DNA of 64,000 nt from Desulfosporosinus sp. GTDB lineage: Bacteria > Bacillota > Desulfitobacteriia > Desulfitobacteriales > Desulfitobacteriaceae. The position numbers were made by a program, and so were the translations under genes. Each line of letters starts with the position of its first letter. Position 1 is the first letter of the stretch. Positions 51,894 through 59,697 of this stretch are shown one piece after another. The stretch lies in the NCBI GenBank assembly GCA_003513495.1, contig DOPM01000029.1, positions 1-64,000 of the forward strand. Direction: 5' to 3'. The notes beneath the pieces are model-generated. The model ran no database searches. It was given only the letters and a program-made list of their open reading frames with translations, and was not told the origin of the DNA.

Positions 51894-53069
51894 TCACTGT
51901 ACATAGACTGTAACGTTACGAACTCCCCATGATAAGGCTTCCTCCCTAGAATTCATATATAGATCAATACGGTTCCCTTTAATCGCTCCTCCAGTATCTA
52001 AGGCACGAGCAGGACCATACCCCTCTACATACACTTTTCGACCTAATGGTATAACTCTGGGATCAACTGCAATAATCCCTGTCCGGACCGATGCCCCAGT
52101 CGCTGTTGTCCCACCGGGTATACAGTAGGCAGACGCTCTCATTATGTAAGCCCTCTTAAAACTAATGGTATTACCACCTCGCGATATGGAGGTTTGGGTA
52201 CCACGCAAAACGACTTGATTAGTAGGAGGCTCTACGACTCGTTGATCAAGTATTTCCCGATCAACCTCTTTTCCATCCTCAAGTGTTAGTTTAACAGTTT
52301 GCTCTTGAATTCCATTAGAACCACGACTAACTGTTCTATCTGGCAGCCCTACAGGATAATCCGCTGGCTTTGCCACAGTTTGATAGGGAATCTCGCTTTT
52401 TACCGTTTCAATGCGTTGGGCAACCCGCACCACAGTCAACTGGTCATTAGGTTGTAACATGTGGCCAAGGGCTAAGGAAACTCTATCCATAGAGCCAAGA
52501 ACAATACCTAATTTCTTAAGGGCATCACCAACTGTTCGTGGCGCAAGATATGTATCGAACTTCTTACCATCAGCACTAACTTGAATAGGAATTGCTCTAA
52601 GTACTTTGATCTCCATTTGCTCTGTTACGGGTTCCAATCGAGACACATTCACTTCATCCACGTCTTTAATCTCAAGTCCATAACGCTCCGATAAATCCTT
52701 AAGAGCATCACCAACTGTTTTTGCTGGTGTTCGTGTGTTAAATAGTTGCTCATCTACTGAGAGTTGAACAGGCACACTGCTTGTTACTTCAATGGCTAAG
52801 TCCTTTGTAATTTTGGTATCTCGTGAAGGGTTAACAATATCTTCTGGATAAAAGTCAAATTTAGACGAATGCTCAAGTGCCTCACCTACGGTCCCAAAGA
52901 TCGTTATAATACGCACTGGTTTTCCATCAATCGTTACATTGATAGTCTTTACATGGTACAAAGCTACTATAATTGCAATTACCAAAATTGTGAATACAGT
53001 AACGGCTATTTGGACAATACGAGATGTCCGAACCAAGGTCATTGCCTGAGTTCGAGTCAACTGAATCAT
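51894..53069 (-). CDS. yabE: YabE-like cell-wall protein with DUF348, G5 and 3D domains
   Basis: A 391-residue surface protein. It has a membrane anchor (about 20-38) and three DUF348 units (GTVGEALEHS, KTVGDALKDL, RTVGDALKKLG; about 45-215). A G5 domain follows (about 225-295), then a C-terminal 3D domain. The 3D domain has the three-Asp set: AVDPRVIPLG, ARALDTGGAIKG and NRIDLYM. The 3D fold is shared with Rpf-type lytic transglycosylases. GGAGGG precedes the ATG. It matches the yabE position between tatD and rnmV in B. subtilis. Confidence 0.92.
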   Translation of the reverse strand: MIQLTRTQAMTLVRTSRIVQIAVTVFTILVIAIIVALYHVKTINVTIDGKPVRIITIFGTVGEALEHSSKFDFYPEDIVNPSRDTKITKDLAIEVTSSVPVQLSVDEQLFNTRTPAKTVGDALKDLSERYGLEIKDVDEVNVSRLEPVTEQMEIKVLRAIPIQVSADGKKFDTYLAPRTVGDALKKLGIVLGSMDRVSLALGHMLQPNDQLTVVRVAQRIETVKSEIPYQTVAKPADYPVGLPDRTVSRGSNGIQEQTVKLTLEDGKEVDREILDQRVVEPPTNQVVLRGTQTSISRGGNTISFKRAYIMRASAYCIPGGTTATGASVRTGIIAVDPRVIPLGRKVYVEGYGPARALDTGGAIKGNRIDLYMNSREEALSWGVRNVTVYVQ

Positions 53070-53101
53070 TCAATCCCTCCAAAACTGCTGATAACAACTT
53101 T

Positions 53102-53130
53102 ATTTTAAGGCATAAGTAGTCAGTTGTCAA
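53102..53130 (-). promoter_or_regulatory. Sigma-A promoter of the yabE-like gene
   Basis: The minus strand carries TTGACA (53125-53130), a 17-nt spacer and TAAAAT (53102-53107), 33 bp upstream of the ATG. The element is near consensus, so yabE is probably transcribed apart from the gene before it. Confidence 0.8.
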
Positions 53131-53142
53131 AGATTTTTTCCA

Positions 53143-54054
53143 TTATGTGGGATTAAGTACATGGATTTGGACAGACCTTCGCCCCCAGTCAATACATTTG
53201 CGAAGGGTAGAGTAAAATACATCAATTCTATTCCCACGAATACTTCCACCTGTATCTGCGGCTATGGCGTATCCATATCCTTCGACATAGACCTTGCTTC
53301 CCATGGGAATCACTCTGGGGTCGACTGCAATCAACCCTTCTCTTGGCTTGACACCTGTCGCTGTATTGTTACCGGTATATGTATACGCCGTTGCCTCAAC
53401 AGTTAAAGTTTTACTGATATTCAGTTTCGTTAAGTCAACATCAAGGTTAGCAGCTTTCGGCGTAGAGTTTTCAATGGTCACCTTCTTCTTAGGAATAGGT
53501 TTAGTGTTTCGAAGAATAATCTCCTTTTTTGGTGCTTCGAGTTCAAAAACAGCTTGCACTTGCTGATCTATGGGTTGTCCACCAACCTCAAAGGTCTTTA
53601 CCACTTCACGTCTAGTGCCATTTTCCCCTTTTACCTGTAGTTTACTGGTACCCGGAGGAAGTTTATCTGACTCTATATATTGCGTGTCAAATGGTAACTC
53701 TTCGTCCTTTATTTCAACTTTACTTGTCGCCCTTGCTTCGAGTTTATCAACTAAGTCTTTCTGACTGTCAACCCCTCGGCTAATTTCCCCTTGCTTGCTG
53801 AAGCTGTGGACTCCTAAACCTTGATTTAATTCTGATCCCAGTAATCCATCGAATTGAATATCCGTCCTCATTCTTTCTAAACTTAAGGCATTCATTGCCT
53901 GAAGTGACTGTGGCATTGCTTTCCTAATTCCTGGTTCTTCTAATGCGGCATATCTGGTACCAGCGACTAAAACTGCCAAACTCCCGAAATACGCGCTCCA
54001 TAACTTCGTTCTACGCCAATAATCGGAATACGTAGTAATCGGCAAAGAATACAT
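53143..54054 (-). CDS. G5 and 3D domain protein
   Basis: A 303-residue protein from the ATG at 54054 (AAGGAGGGATAGA upstream). It has a possible membrane segment (about 22-36) and a linker of low complexity. A G5-like domain follows (about 135-190, PPGTSKLQVKGENGTRREVV) and then a C-terminal 3D domain (about 215-303: AVDPRVIPMGSKVYVEGYGY, AADTGGSIRG, NRIDVFYS). It is a paralogue of the next gene without the DUF348 repeats. Peptidoglycan-active or resuscitation-like function is inference. Confidence 0.85.
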   Translation of the reverse strand: MYSLPITTYSDYWRRTKLWSAYFGSLAVLVAGTRYAALEEPGIRKAMPQSLQAMNALSLERMRTDIQFDGLLGSELNQGLGVHSFSKQGEISRGVDSQKDLVDKLEARATSKVEIKDEELPFDTQYIESDKLPPGTSKLQVKGENGTRREVVKTFEVGGQPIDQQVQAVFELEAPKKEIILRNTKPIPKKKVTIENSTPKAANLDVDLTKLNISKTLTVEATAYTYTGNNTATGVKPREGLIAVDPRVIPMGSKVYVEGYGYAIAADTGGSIRGNRIDVFYSTLRKCIDWGRRSVQIHVLNPT

Positions 54055-54088
54055 TCTATCCCTCCTTACCAAAACCTATGAATTAGCC

Positions 54089-54122
54089 GAAAAAAAAAGA
54101 ACCTTTCCCAATGAAGGTTCCT
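54089..54122 (-). terminator. Terminator between tatD and the G5/3D gene
   Basis: The minus strand reads GAACCTT, an 8-nt loop, AAGGTTC, then nine T residues. It lies past repeat element E, downstream of tatD, and only 35 bp upstream of the next ATG. It could end the metG-tatD transcript or attenuate the next gene. Confidence 0.85.
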
Positions 54123-54446
54123 TTAGAAAACTTGGCTAGCGCCCACGCGAAGACAATGTCTTCGTACGTATTAGACCCTCTTGCAGACATTGTCTCCGCA
54201 CGTATTAGCCCTTCTTGCAGACACTGTCTTCGCGCGTGTTAACTTAGCGGAGCGAAGACACGTCTTCGCACGGGTTAGCTTATCGTAAAAGCCTGCAAGG
54301 CGTAGGCGATCGCCATAGTTGCACTTATGCTTCAGACGACGAAGACACCGTCTTCGCACGGGTTAAACCTTCTTGCAGCACTGTCCTCGCACGTATAAGC
54401 CTTCTTGCAGTATACAACTAAAAGTTATACTTTCTGTCTAGTATAA
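54123..54446 (+). repeat. Dispersed repeat element, copy E, longest
   Basis: About 324 bp, starting TTAGAAAACTTGGCTAGCGCC. It has about six hairpin units (CGAAGACAATGTCTTCG, GACATTGTC, CGAAGACACGTCTTCG and others) joined by CGTATTAGCCCTTCTTGCAG links. The shared segment from GTTGCACTTATGCTTCAGAC through CACCGTCTTCGCACGGGTT is identical to copy D. It ends GCAGTATACAAC and AAAGTTATACTTTCTG then TCTAGTATA. Its right end overlaps the last codons and stop of tatD. Confidence 0.85.
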
Positions 54447-55207
54447 ACAAGCCTAAAAACACTTTCAGCATTACGCATGGTTTTTTCTGCTACATCTTCA
54501 ATACTTAAATTTCTTAGTTCTGCCAGTTTCTTTACAATCTCTCGGACATACGTCGGTTCATTACGTTTTCCTCGTCGAGGCTCAGGGGTTAAATAGGGGG
54601 AATCCGTCTCTACTAGAATTCGATCCATCGGGGCGTTCCTTGCCACTTCTACTGTATGACGTGCATTTTTATACGTAACCGGCCCAGCAAACGAAAGGTA
54701 AAATCCAAGTTTGAGAAGAATCTCTGCCATTTCCCAAGATCCAGAATAACAATGGAATATTCCTCCGTAACGAGGCGGATAGGCCTTAACAATCTCCATG
54801 ACATCCTGATGAGCATCACGGTTGTGGATAACAATAGGTAACCCAACTTCATTGGCTAATTTTATCTGTTGAATGAAAACCTCTTTTTGTATTGGACGTG
54901 GTGACAAATCGCGGTAATAGTCTAGCCCGATCTCACCCCAAGCTAATACTTTTGGGTTTTTGGCCAACTCCAGAAGCTTTCCCCAGGTTTCTTCAGTTAC
55001 CTCTTCTGCATTATGAGGGTGAATACCGATGGCAGCATAGAAAAAATCATAATCTTGCGCTAATGTTACAGATCGCTCTGAGGAAGCAAGATCATATCCC
55101 ACATTCGTCACCCGCGAAATACCCGATGCCTCCATTCGCGCTAAGACGTCTTGAAAGTCCCCCTTATAGCTGTCATCATCTAGGTGTGCATGTGTATCCC
55201 AGATCAT
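54425..55207 (-). CDS. tatD: TatD-family metal-dependent deoxyribonuclease
   Basis: The 260-residue TIM-barrel hydrolase has HAHLDD (His5, His7), the bridging Glu in GEIGLDYYRD and HNRDAHQDV. FHCYSGSWEMA and VETDSPYLTPEP carry further metal ligands. The start overlaps the metG stop as ATGA, so the two are coupled. Homologues usually end near NAERLFGL; here the corresponding NAESVFRL is followed by VYTRQKV and a stop encoded by the terminus of repeat element E. Catalytic parts are intact. Confidence 0.95.
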   Translation of the reverse strand: MIWDTHAHLDDDSYKGDFQDVLARMEASGISRVTNVGYDLASSERSVTLAQDYDFFYAAIGIHPHNAEEVTEETWGKLLELAKNPKVLAWGEIGLDYYRDLSPRPIQKEVFIQQIKLANEVGLPIVIHNRDAHQDVMEIVKAYPPRYGGIFHCYSGSWEMAEILLKLGFYLSFAGPVTYKNARHTVEVARNAPMDRILVETDSPYLTPEPRRGKRNEPTYVREIVKKLAELRNLSIEDVAEKTMRNAESVFRLVYTRQKV

Positions 55208-57153
55208 TTGACTCGTGAACCTCCAGGGAGTTCTTTATTAATTGTAAGTACTTCCAATACATCACCTTGGGAGGCAGCTAATATCATACCTTGAGACGTA
55301 ATTCCTCTTAGTTTTGTAGGTTTTAAATTAGCAACCACGACAACATATTGATTGATAAGATCCTCTGCAGAATAGTGTTTTGCAATCCCGGAAACAATTG
55401 TACGCACTTCACCGGAAACTTCTACTTCTAACTTCATTAATTTATCTGTTTTTTCTACTTTCTCGGCACTTAGTATTTTCCCGACACGCAAATCAATCTT
55501 GGCAAATTCATCAATACTAATTTCTTCTTTAATCGGCTCAAACTCAGGTAATTGGGTTGGTCTAGCTTCTATAGTATCCCTTTGATTCTGATCCACTGAT
55601 TTTGACTCCTCTTCTGTTAAATACTTGGAAATGTCAATTCTCGGAAAGAGAGGTTCTCCTTTTTGAACCATTATACCAAATTCTAAAATACCCCATTGAT
55701 CTGCCTCATCCCATTTGATAAGCCCCTCATCTTTTCCTAGAAGCGCACAGATTTTAGATGGTACCCCGGGCATAAATGGAGCGGTCAAAATTGCCATAAT
55801 CCGAATACATTCCACAAAGGTATAAAGCACCGTATCTAGGCGTTCTCCTTGATCCTCTGATTTTGCCAAATTCCAAGGAGCTGTCTCATCGACATATTTA
55901 TTGCATCGTCCTACAAAGCGCCAAATCTCTTCCAGTGCCCCCGCAGGATCACAACTCCCTAAACTTTCATCAACTGCTTTCTTCACCTCGTGACTTAGAG
56001 CTTTTAACTCTCGCTCCAGTTCTCCATCTTGTCCTGGTCGGGGAACTATACCTGCTCGGTACTTAACAATCATTGCTAAGCTTCTGGAAACAAAATTTCC
56101 GAAATCGTTAGCCAAATCACTGTTAAGACGTTCAACTATATTGTCCTCGGAATATGTACCATCCGTTCCTACTTGCATCTCGCGCAATAAGAAATAACGG
56201 ATAGCATCCGAACCATATCGTTGAATTAAAGCGAAAGAATCTTGCACATTTCCGCGTGATTTAGAGATTTTTCCTCCATCTTTCGTCAAATACCACCCAT
56301 GCCCATAGATAACCTTAGGTAGAGGAATATCTAAGGCCATCAGAATGATCGGCCAGATAATTGCGTGGAACCGAACAATATCTTTTCCCATAATATGAAC
56401 ATCTGCTGGCCAATAGCGTTTATATTTATCCCCATCTGGATAACCCAAGGCAGAAATGTAATTAATTAAAGCATCGAGCCATACATACACCACATGCTTT
56501 GGATCAAAGGGTACTTTGATTCCCCACTGAAATGTGGTTCGAGAAACACAAAGATCTTCTAATCCACCCTTTATAAAGTTGATCATTTCGTTCCGACGAG
56601 AAATAGGTTGGATAAAATCGGGATGCCCCTCGATATAGTTTAACAATGTATTTTGGTACTTTGAAAGACGAAAAAAGTAACTTTCTTCCTTCAGTAATTC
56701 AACACCGCGACCGCAATCTGCATTAGGACATTTCCCATCAATTAATTTATTCTCCATCCAAAAGGTTTCACAAGGAGTACAATACCAACCGGAATATTCC
56801 GACTTGTAGATATCTCCTTGCTCAAATAGTTTAGTAAAGATGCGTTGTACAACACTTTGATGTCGTTCTTCGGTTGTACGGATAAAGTCATCATTCGAAA
56901 TTTCTAAGGCTCGCCATAAATATTTAAAGCGTTCTACAACACCATCAACGTAAATCTTGGGGTCGGTGTTATTAGCTTCAGCAGTACGAACAATTTTTTG
57001 CGCGTTTTCATCCGTACCTGTTAAAAAGTGAACCTGGTCCCCCATCAATCTATGATAACGAGCAATAGCATCGGCAGCAACTGTAGTGTAGGCTGTTCCA
57101 ATATGTGGGCTTGAATTCGGATAAAAAATCGGGGTTGTTATGTAGTATTTCAC
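55204..57153 (-). CDS. metG: Methionyl-tRNA synthetase
   Basis: Class I synthetase. The 649-residue protein has the HIGH-type motif YPNSSPHIGTAYT and a zinc knuckle (CTPCETFWMENK then CPNADC, two Cys pairs). The KMSKS loop is DGGKISKSRGN near residue 300, followed by an anticodon-binding helical domain and a C-terminal tRNA-binding OB domain (IDLRVGKILSAEKVEKTDKL). The start is GTG at 57153 with AGAGG 10 nt upstream. It is followed by tatD as in B. subtilis and diverges from abrB. Confidence 0.96.
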   Translation of the reverse strand: MKYYITTPIFYPNSSPHIGTAYTTVAADAIARYHRLMGDQVHFLTGTDENAQKIVRTAEANNTDPKIYVDGVVERFKYLWRALEISNDDFIRTTEERHQSVVQRIFTKLFEQGDIYKSEYSGWYCTPCETFWMENKLIDGKCPNADCGRGVELLKEESYFFRLSKYQNTLLNYIEGHPDFIQPISRRNEMINFIKGGLEDLCVSRTTFQWGIKVPFDPKHVVYVWLDALINYISALGYPDGDKYKRYWPADVHIMGKDIVRFHAIIWPIILMALDIPLPKVIYGHGWYLTKDGGKISKSRGNVQDSFALIQRYGSDAIRYFLLREMQVGTDGTYSEDNIVERLNSDLANDFGNFVSRSLAMIVKYRAGIVPRPGQDGELERELKALSHEVKKAVDESLGSCDPAGALEEIWRFVGRCNKYVDETAPWNLAKSEDQGERLDTVLYTFVECIRIMAILTAPFMPGVPSKICALLGKDEGLIKWDEADQWGILEFGIMVQKGEPLFPRIDISKYLTEEESKSVDQNQRDTIEARPTQLPEFEPIKEEISIDEFAKIDLRVGKILSAEKVEKTDKLMKLEVEVSGEVRTIVSGIAKHYSAEDLINQYVVVVANLKPTKLRGITSQGMILAASQGDVLEVLTINKELPGGSRVK

Positions 57154-57265
57154 GTTTAGTCTTCCTCTCAATCAAATTATATTTTACAAGTTTACCCATA
57201 ATTAAGATTTTCTATTATGAAACGATATAGGTTAATAATACCATGAAAAACTTCGAAAAAATGTG

Positions 57266-57294
57266 TTGACTTTATATGGAACGATTGGTATCAT
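57266..57294 (+). promoter_or_regulatory. Sigma-A promoter of abrB
   Basis: TTGACT (57266-57271), a 17-nt spacer and TATCAT (57289-57294) lie about 50 bp upstream of the abrB start. Five of six bases match at each element except for one substitution. No 0A box is obvious next to it. Confidence 0.7.
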
Positions 57295-57342
57295 AAGTCT
57301 GTAGTTTTCTGTCGAATGTTGTTGTAAGGGAGTGGGGGAAAA

Positions 57343-57615
57343 ATGATGAAATCAACCGGAATCGTAAGAAAAGTAGATGAACTTGGTCGTATTGTTTTAC
57401 CGATAGAGCTTCGCCGCACTTTAGGTATTGACGAGAAAGACGCCCTGGAAATCTATGTAGATCAAGAAAAAATTATCCTCAAAAAGTATGAGCCAGCTTG
57501 TGTATTTTGTGGTAATGCCAGCGACATCCAACTTTTCCACGGCAAAAACGTCTGCCGTGAATGTGCTATTGCCATGGGAGAAAATGTAGCTGCAAGCGCT
57601 GAAAAAGCTGTATAA
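57343..57615 (+). CDS. abrB: AbrB-family transition-state regulator with zinc-ribbon tail
   Basis: A 90-residue regulator with the AbrB swapped-hairpin domain (STGIVRKVDELGRIVLPIEL, residues 4-50). The C-terminal segment has two CxxC pairs (Cys53/56 and Cys71/74, VFCGNA and CRECA). The tail replaces the multimerisation domain of B. subtilis AbrB and is usual in clostridial AbrB. Two ATGs follow GGGAGTGGGGG. It is transcribed away from metG, as in B. subtilis, with promoter and terminator. Confidence 0.94.
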   Translation: MMKSTGIVRKVDELGRIVLPIELRRTLGIDEKDALEIYVDQEKIILKKYEPACVFCGNASDIQLFHGKNVCRECAIAMGENVAASAEKAV

Positions 57616-57665
57616 TTCTATCTAAATACATAAACAGCTTGACCTATACTGGAATCGAAATCTTT

Positions 57666-57697
57666 GAAGGCCTTGAGGCCTTCTTTTTTATTTTTTA
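57666..57697 (+). terminator. Rho-independent terminator of abrB
   Basis: GAAGGCCT, TG, AGGCCTTC is followed by TTTTTTATTTTTTA on the plus strand. It overlaps the 3' end of the convergent rsmI gene. Confidence 0.9.
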
Positions 57698-58536
57698 TCA
57701 AAGACTTGTGAACCAAGCAGAGCTTGATAGACATCCGATTTTCTTACCCCATAACGTTTTGCTACGTCTTTCATGGCGTCTTTCTTAGTTAACCCTAGGT
57801 CTACTCTTTCCTTAACCTCTAAACACCATTGTTCGGGTCCTCCTATGGGTTTAACAGGAATGTACGGGGCCAAGATAATACAACACTCTCCACGAGGCTC
57901 AGACGTCTCAAAGGCTTCTTTTAACTCAGATATAGTTCCTCTATGCACTTGCTGGTGCAACTTTGTCAGCTCACGCACAACGGCTGCCGATCGATCACCA
58001 AAGCACTCCGACATAGCTTCCAGAGTTGCTACTAGTCGATGAGGAGCTTCATAAAATATCTGAGTTTGTGGAAGATTAACCAATTGCTCTAGGCTTCGTT
58101 TCTTAGCTCCAGTTGAAGAAGGCAAAAATCCATGGAAAGCAAAATGCTCTGTAGGCATTCCAGATAAGACCAAAGCTGTAAGTGCAGCATTAGGTCCAGG
58201 TAAGACATCCACTGGAATAGACTCTTCAAGACAAAGGCGTATAAGCTCAGTACCCGGATCCGATATTCCTGGTAAACCAGCATCAGAAATAAGTGCAATC
58301 GCTTGACCACACTTAAGTTTCTCTACCAGTTCCAACGATTTTTTCTTTTCATTGTGTTCGTGATAACTTATCATACGTGTATTAATCTGATAGTGTTGTA
58401 ATAGCTTTCTTGAATGACGTGTATCCTCTGCAGCGATTAAGTCCACTTCACGCAATGTATCTAATACCCTTAAGGTAATATCTCTCAGATTTCCAATAGG
58501 CGTCCCACATACATATAATGTGCCTTTAGCCAACAT
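57688..58536 (-). CDS. rsmI: 16S rRNA 2'-O-ribose C1402 methyltransferase
   Basis: SAM-dependent methyltransferase of the tetrapyrrole-methylase fold. The 282-residue protein has the family start LYVCGTPIGNLRDITLRVL, AAEDTRHSRKLLQHY, LISDAGLPGISDPG and FYEAPHRL. AAGGAG precedes the ATG. It lies downstream of yabA and converges on abrB, as in B. subtilis. Confidence 0.96.
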   Translation of the reverse strand: MLAKGTLYVCGTPIGNLRDITLRVLDTLREVDLIAAEDTRHSRKLLQHYQINTRMISYHEHNEKKKSLELVEKLKCGQAIALISDAGLPGISDPGTELIRLCLEESIPVDVLPGPNAALTALVLSGMPTEHFAFHGFLPSSTGAKKRSLEQLVNLPQTQIFYEAPHRLVATLEAMSECFGDRSAAVVRELTKLHQQVHRGTISELKEAFETSEPRGECCIILAPYIPVKPIGGPEQWCLEVKERVDLGLTKKDAMKDVAKRYGVRKSDVYQALLGSQVFDKK

Positions 58537-58582
58537 GCCTTCGACTCCTTGTCTTCCAAGTACCCCAGATATCTATTATCAA

Positions 58583-58888
58583 TTAGTCCTTTCTTAAAAA
58601 GCCCATACAAAATAGACAATCCCCTTCTAACGGTTGTCCAAAATGAAGGTGACAGACATGAAAGCCTTCTTGATATAACTGGACAAGATTATCATGGGCG
58701 ACACCTTGTATATGTTCAGCATTGGCAATAACGCGTTCAGTTTCTTTTTCTGGAAGAGTACACCCTCGCCTTAACTTAGTATTTTCATCCTCTAAGGCTT
58801 GTACATAGGGTTTTAACCGGCTTACCTCTTCTAGTAAAGAGCGTAGCTTCTCTTCCACCTCTGTAAGGGCCTGTGTCAACTGGCTCAT
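58583..58888 (-). CDS. yabA: Replication initiation control protein YabA
   Basis: Binds DnaA and DnaN to limit initiation in Firmicutes. The 101-residue protein has an N-terminal coiled coil (residues 5-45, VEEKLRSLLEEVSRLKPYVQ). The C-terminal zinc module reads CHLHFGQ and CLFCMGFL, the expected Cys/His pattern. Its start overlaps the ricT stop (ATGA). The order holB-ricT-yabA-rsmI matches B. subtilis. Confidence 0.93.
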   Translation of the reverse strand: MSQLTQALTEVEEKLRSLLEEVSRLKPYVQALEDENTKLRRGCTLPEKETERVIANAEHIQGVAHDNLVQLYQEGFHVCHLHFGQPLEGDCLFCMGFLRKD

Positions 58889-59697
58889 ACTTTCTCACTC
58901 TTTTCTTTGGGCTTTTCCCCTTTCCTATTACGTTGCGGTCTCCCCTCAGGTTTAGGATTGAAAGCACTTTCGACACGAGTATTCTGTTCTACTGGTACTT
59001 CTACTATTTTATTCCCTGCTTGAGGATTGTGACGGGAACAATGCTCTTTATCCTCGGATTTGTAGCAACCATTTTCATACTTTAGGCAACACATTAGGCG
59101 ACCACAAATTCCAGAGATTTTGGTTGGATTTAAAGAGAGCTTTTGATCTTTAGCCATTCGAATAGAAACTGGTTCAAAATCTCCTAAGAAGGAAGTACAA
59201 CAAAGAATCCGTCCACAAGAACCGACTCCCCCTAACATCTTTGCTTCATCACGCACGCCAATTTGACGAAGCTCTATACGTGTCCTAAAAATGGCCGCCA
59301 AATCCTTCACCAATTCTCTAAAATCGACTCTTCCTTCGGCTGTAAAGGAGAATATAATCTTATTACCATCAAACGTATATTCAACGTCGACCAATTTCAT
59401 AGGTAACTGATGCTCTGATATTTTTTTTAAGCAGATTTGAAAAGCGTCTTTTTCTTTTATTCTATTCTGTTCAACAAATAATTCATCTGCCATTGTTGCC
59501 TTACGCATGACCTGTTTCAAAGGCAAAACTACTTCTTCATCTGGAACTTGTCGAGCGGGGATAACCAATTCCCCAAATTCGATACCTCTAGCTGTTTCTA
59601 CAATTACTTTATCCGATACAGCCAGTTCAAGGTCTCCTGGCGAAAAATAATATATTTTCCCAGCGTGTTTAAAGCGAACGCCTACGACCTCAATCAC
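58885..59697 (-). CDS. ricT: RicT (YaaT), PSP1 domain protein
   Basis: Part of the RicAFT complex that affects RNase Y specificity, sporulation and competence in B. subtilis. The 270-residue protein has a PSP1 domain and the cysteine set CGRILCCTSFLGDFEPVSI, CGRLMCCLKYENGC and CSRHN, which binds an iron-sulfur cluster in the complex. A polar, Lys-rich tail follows. The start is GTG with GGAGGGG upstream, overlapping holB by 8 bp. Confidence 0.94.
   Translation of the reverse strand: MIEVVGVRFKHAGKIYYFSPGDLELAVSDKVIVETARGIEFGELVIPARQVPDEEVVLPLKQVMRKATMADELFVEQNRIKEKDAFQICLKKISEHQLPMKLVDVEYTFDGNKIIFSFTAEGRVDFRELVKDLAAIFRTRIELRQIGVRDEAKMLGGVGSCGRILCCTSFLGDFEPVSIRMAKDQKLSLNPTKISGICGRLMCCLKYENGCYKSEDKEHCSRHNPQAGNKIVEVPVEQNTRVESAFNPKPEGRPQRNRKGEKPKEKSEKV

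Noticed and set aside
54171..54359. Open frame inside repeat element E
   Set aside because: Repeat-derived and not conserved between element copies, because unit number shifts the frame.
57154..57342. T-box or SAM riboswitch leader for metG
   Set aside because: The metG-abrB gap is under 200 bp, and I see neither the T-box core AGGGTGG nor the S-box GAGGGA/AAACCGG pattern.
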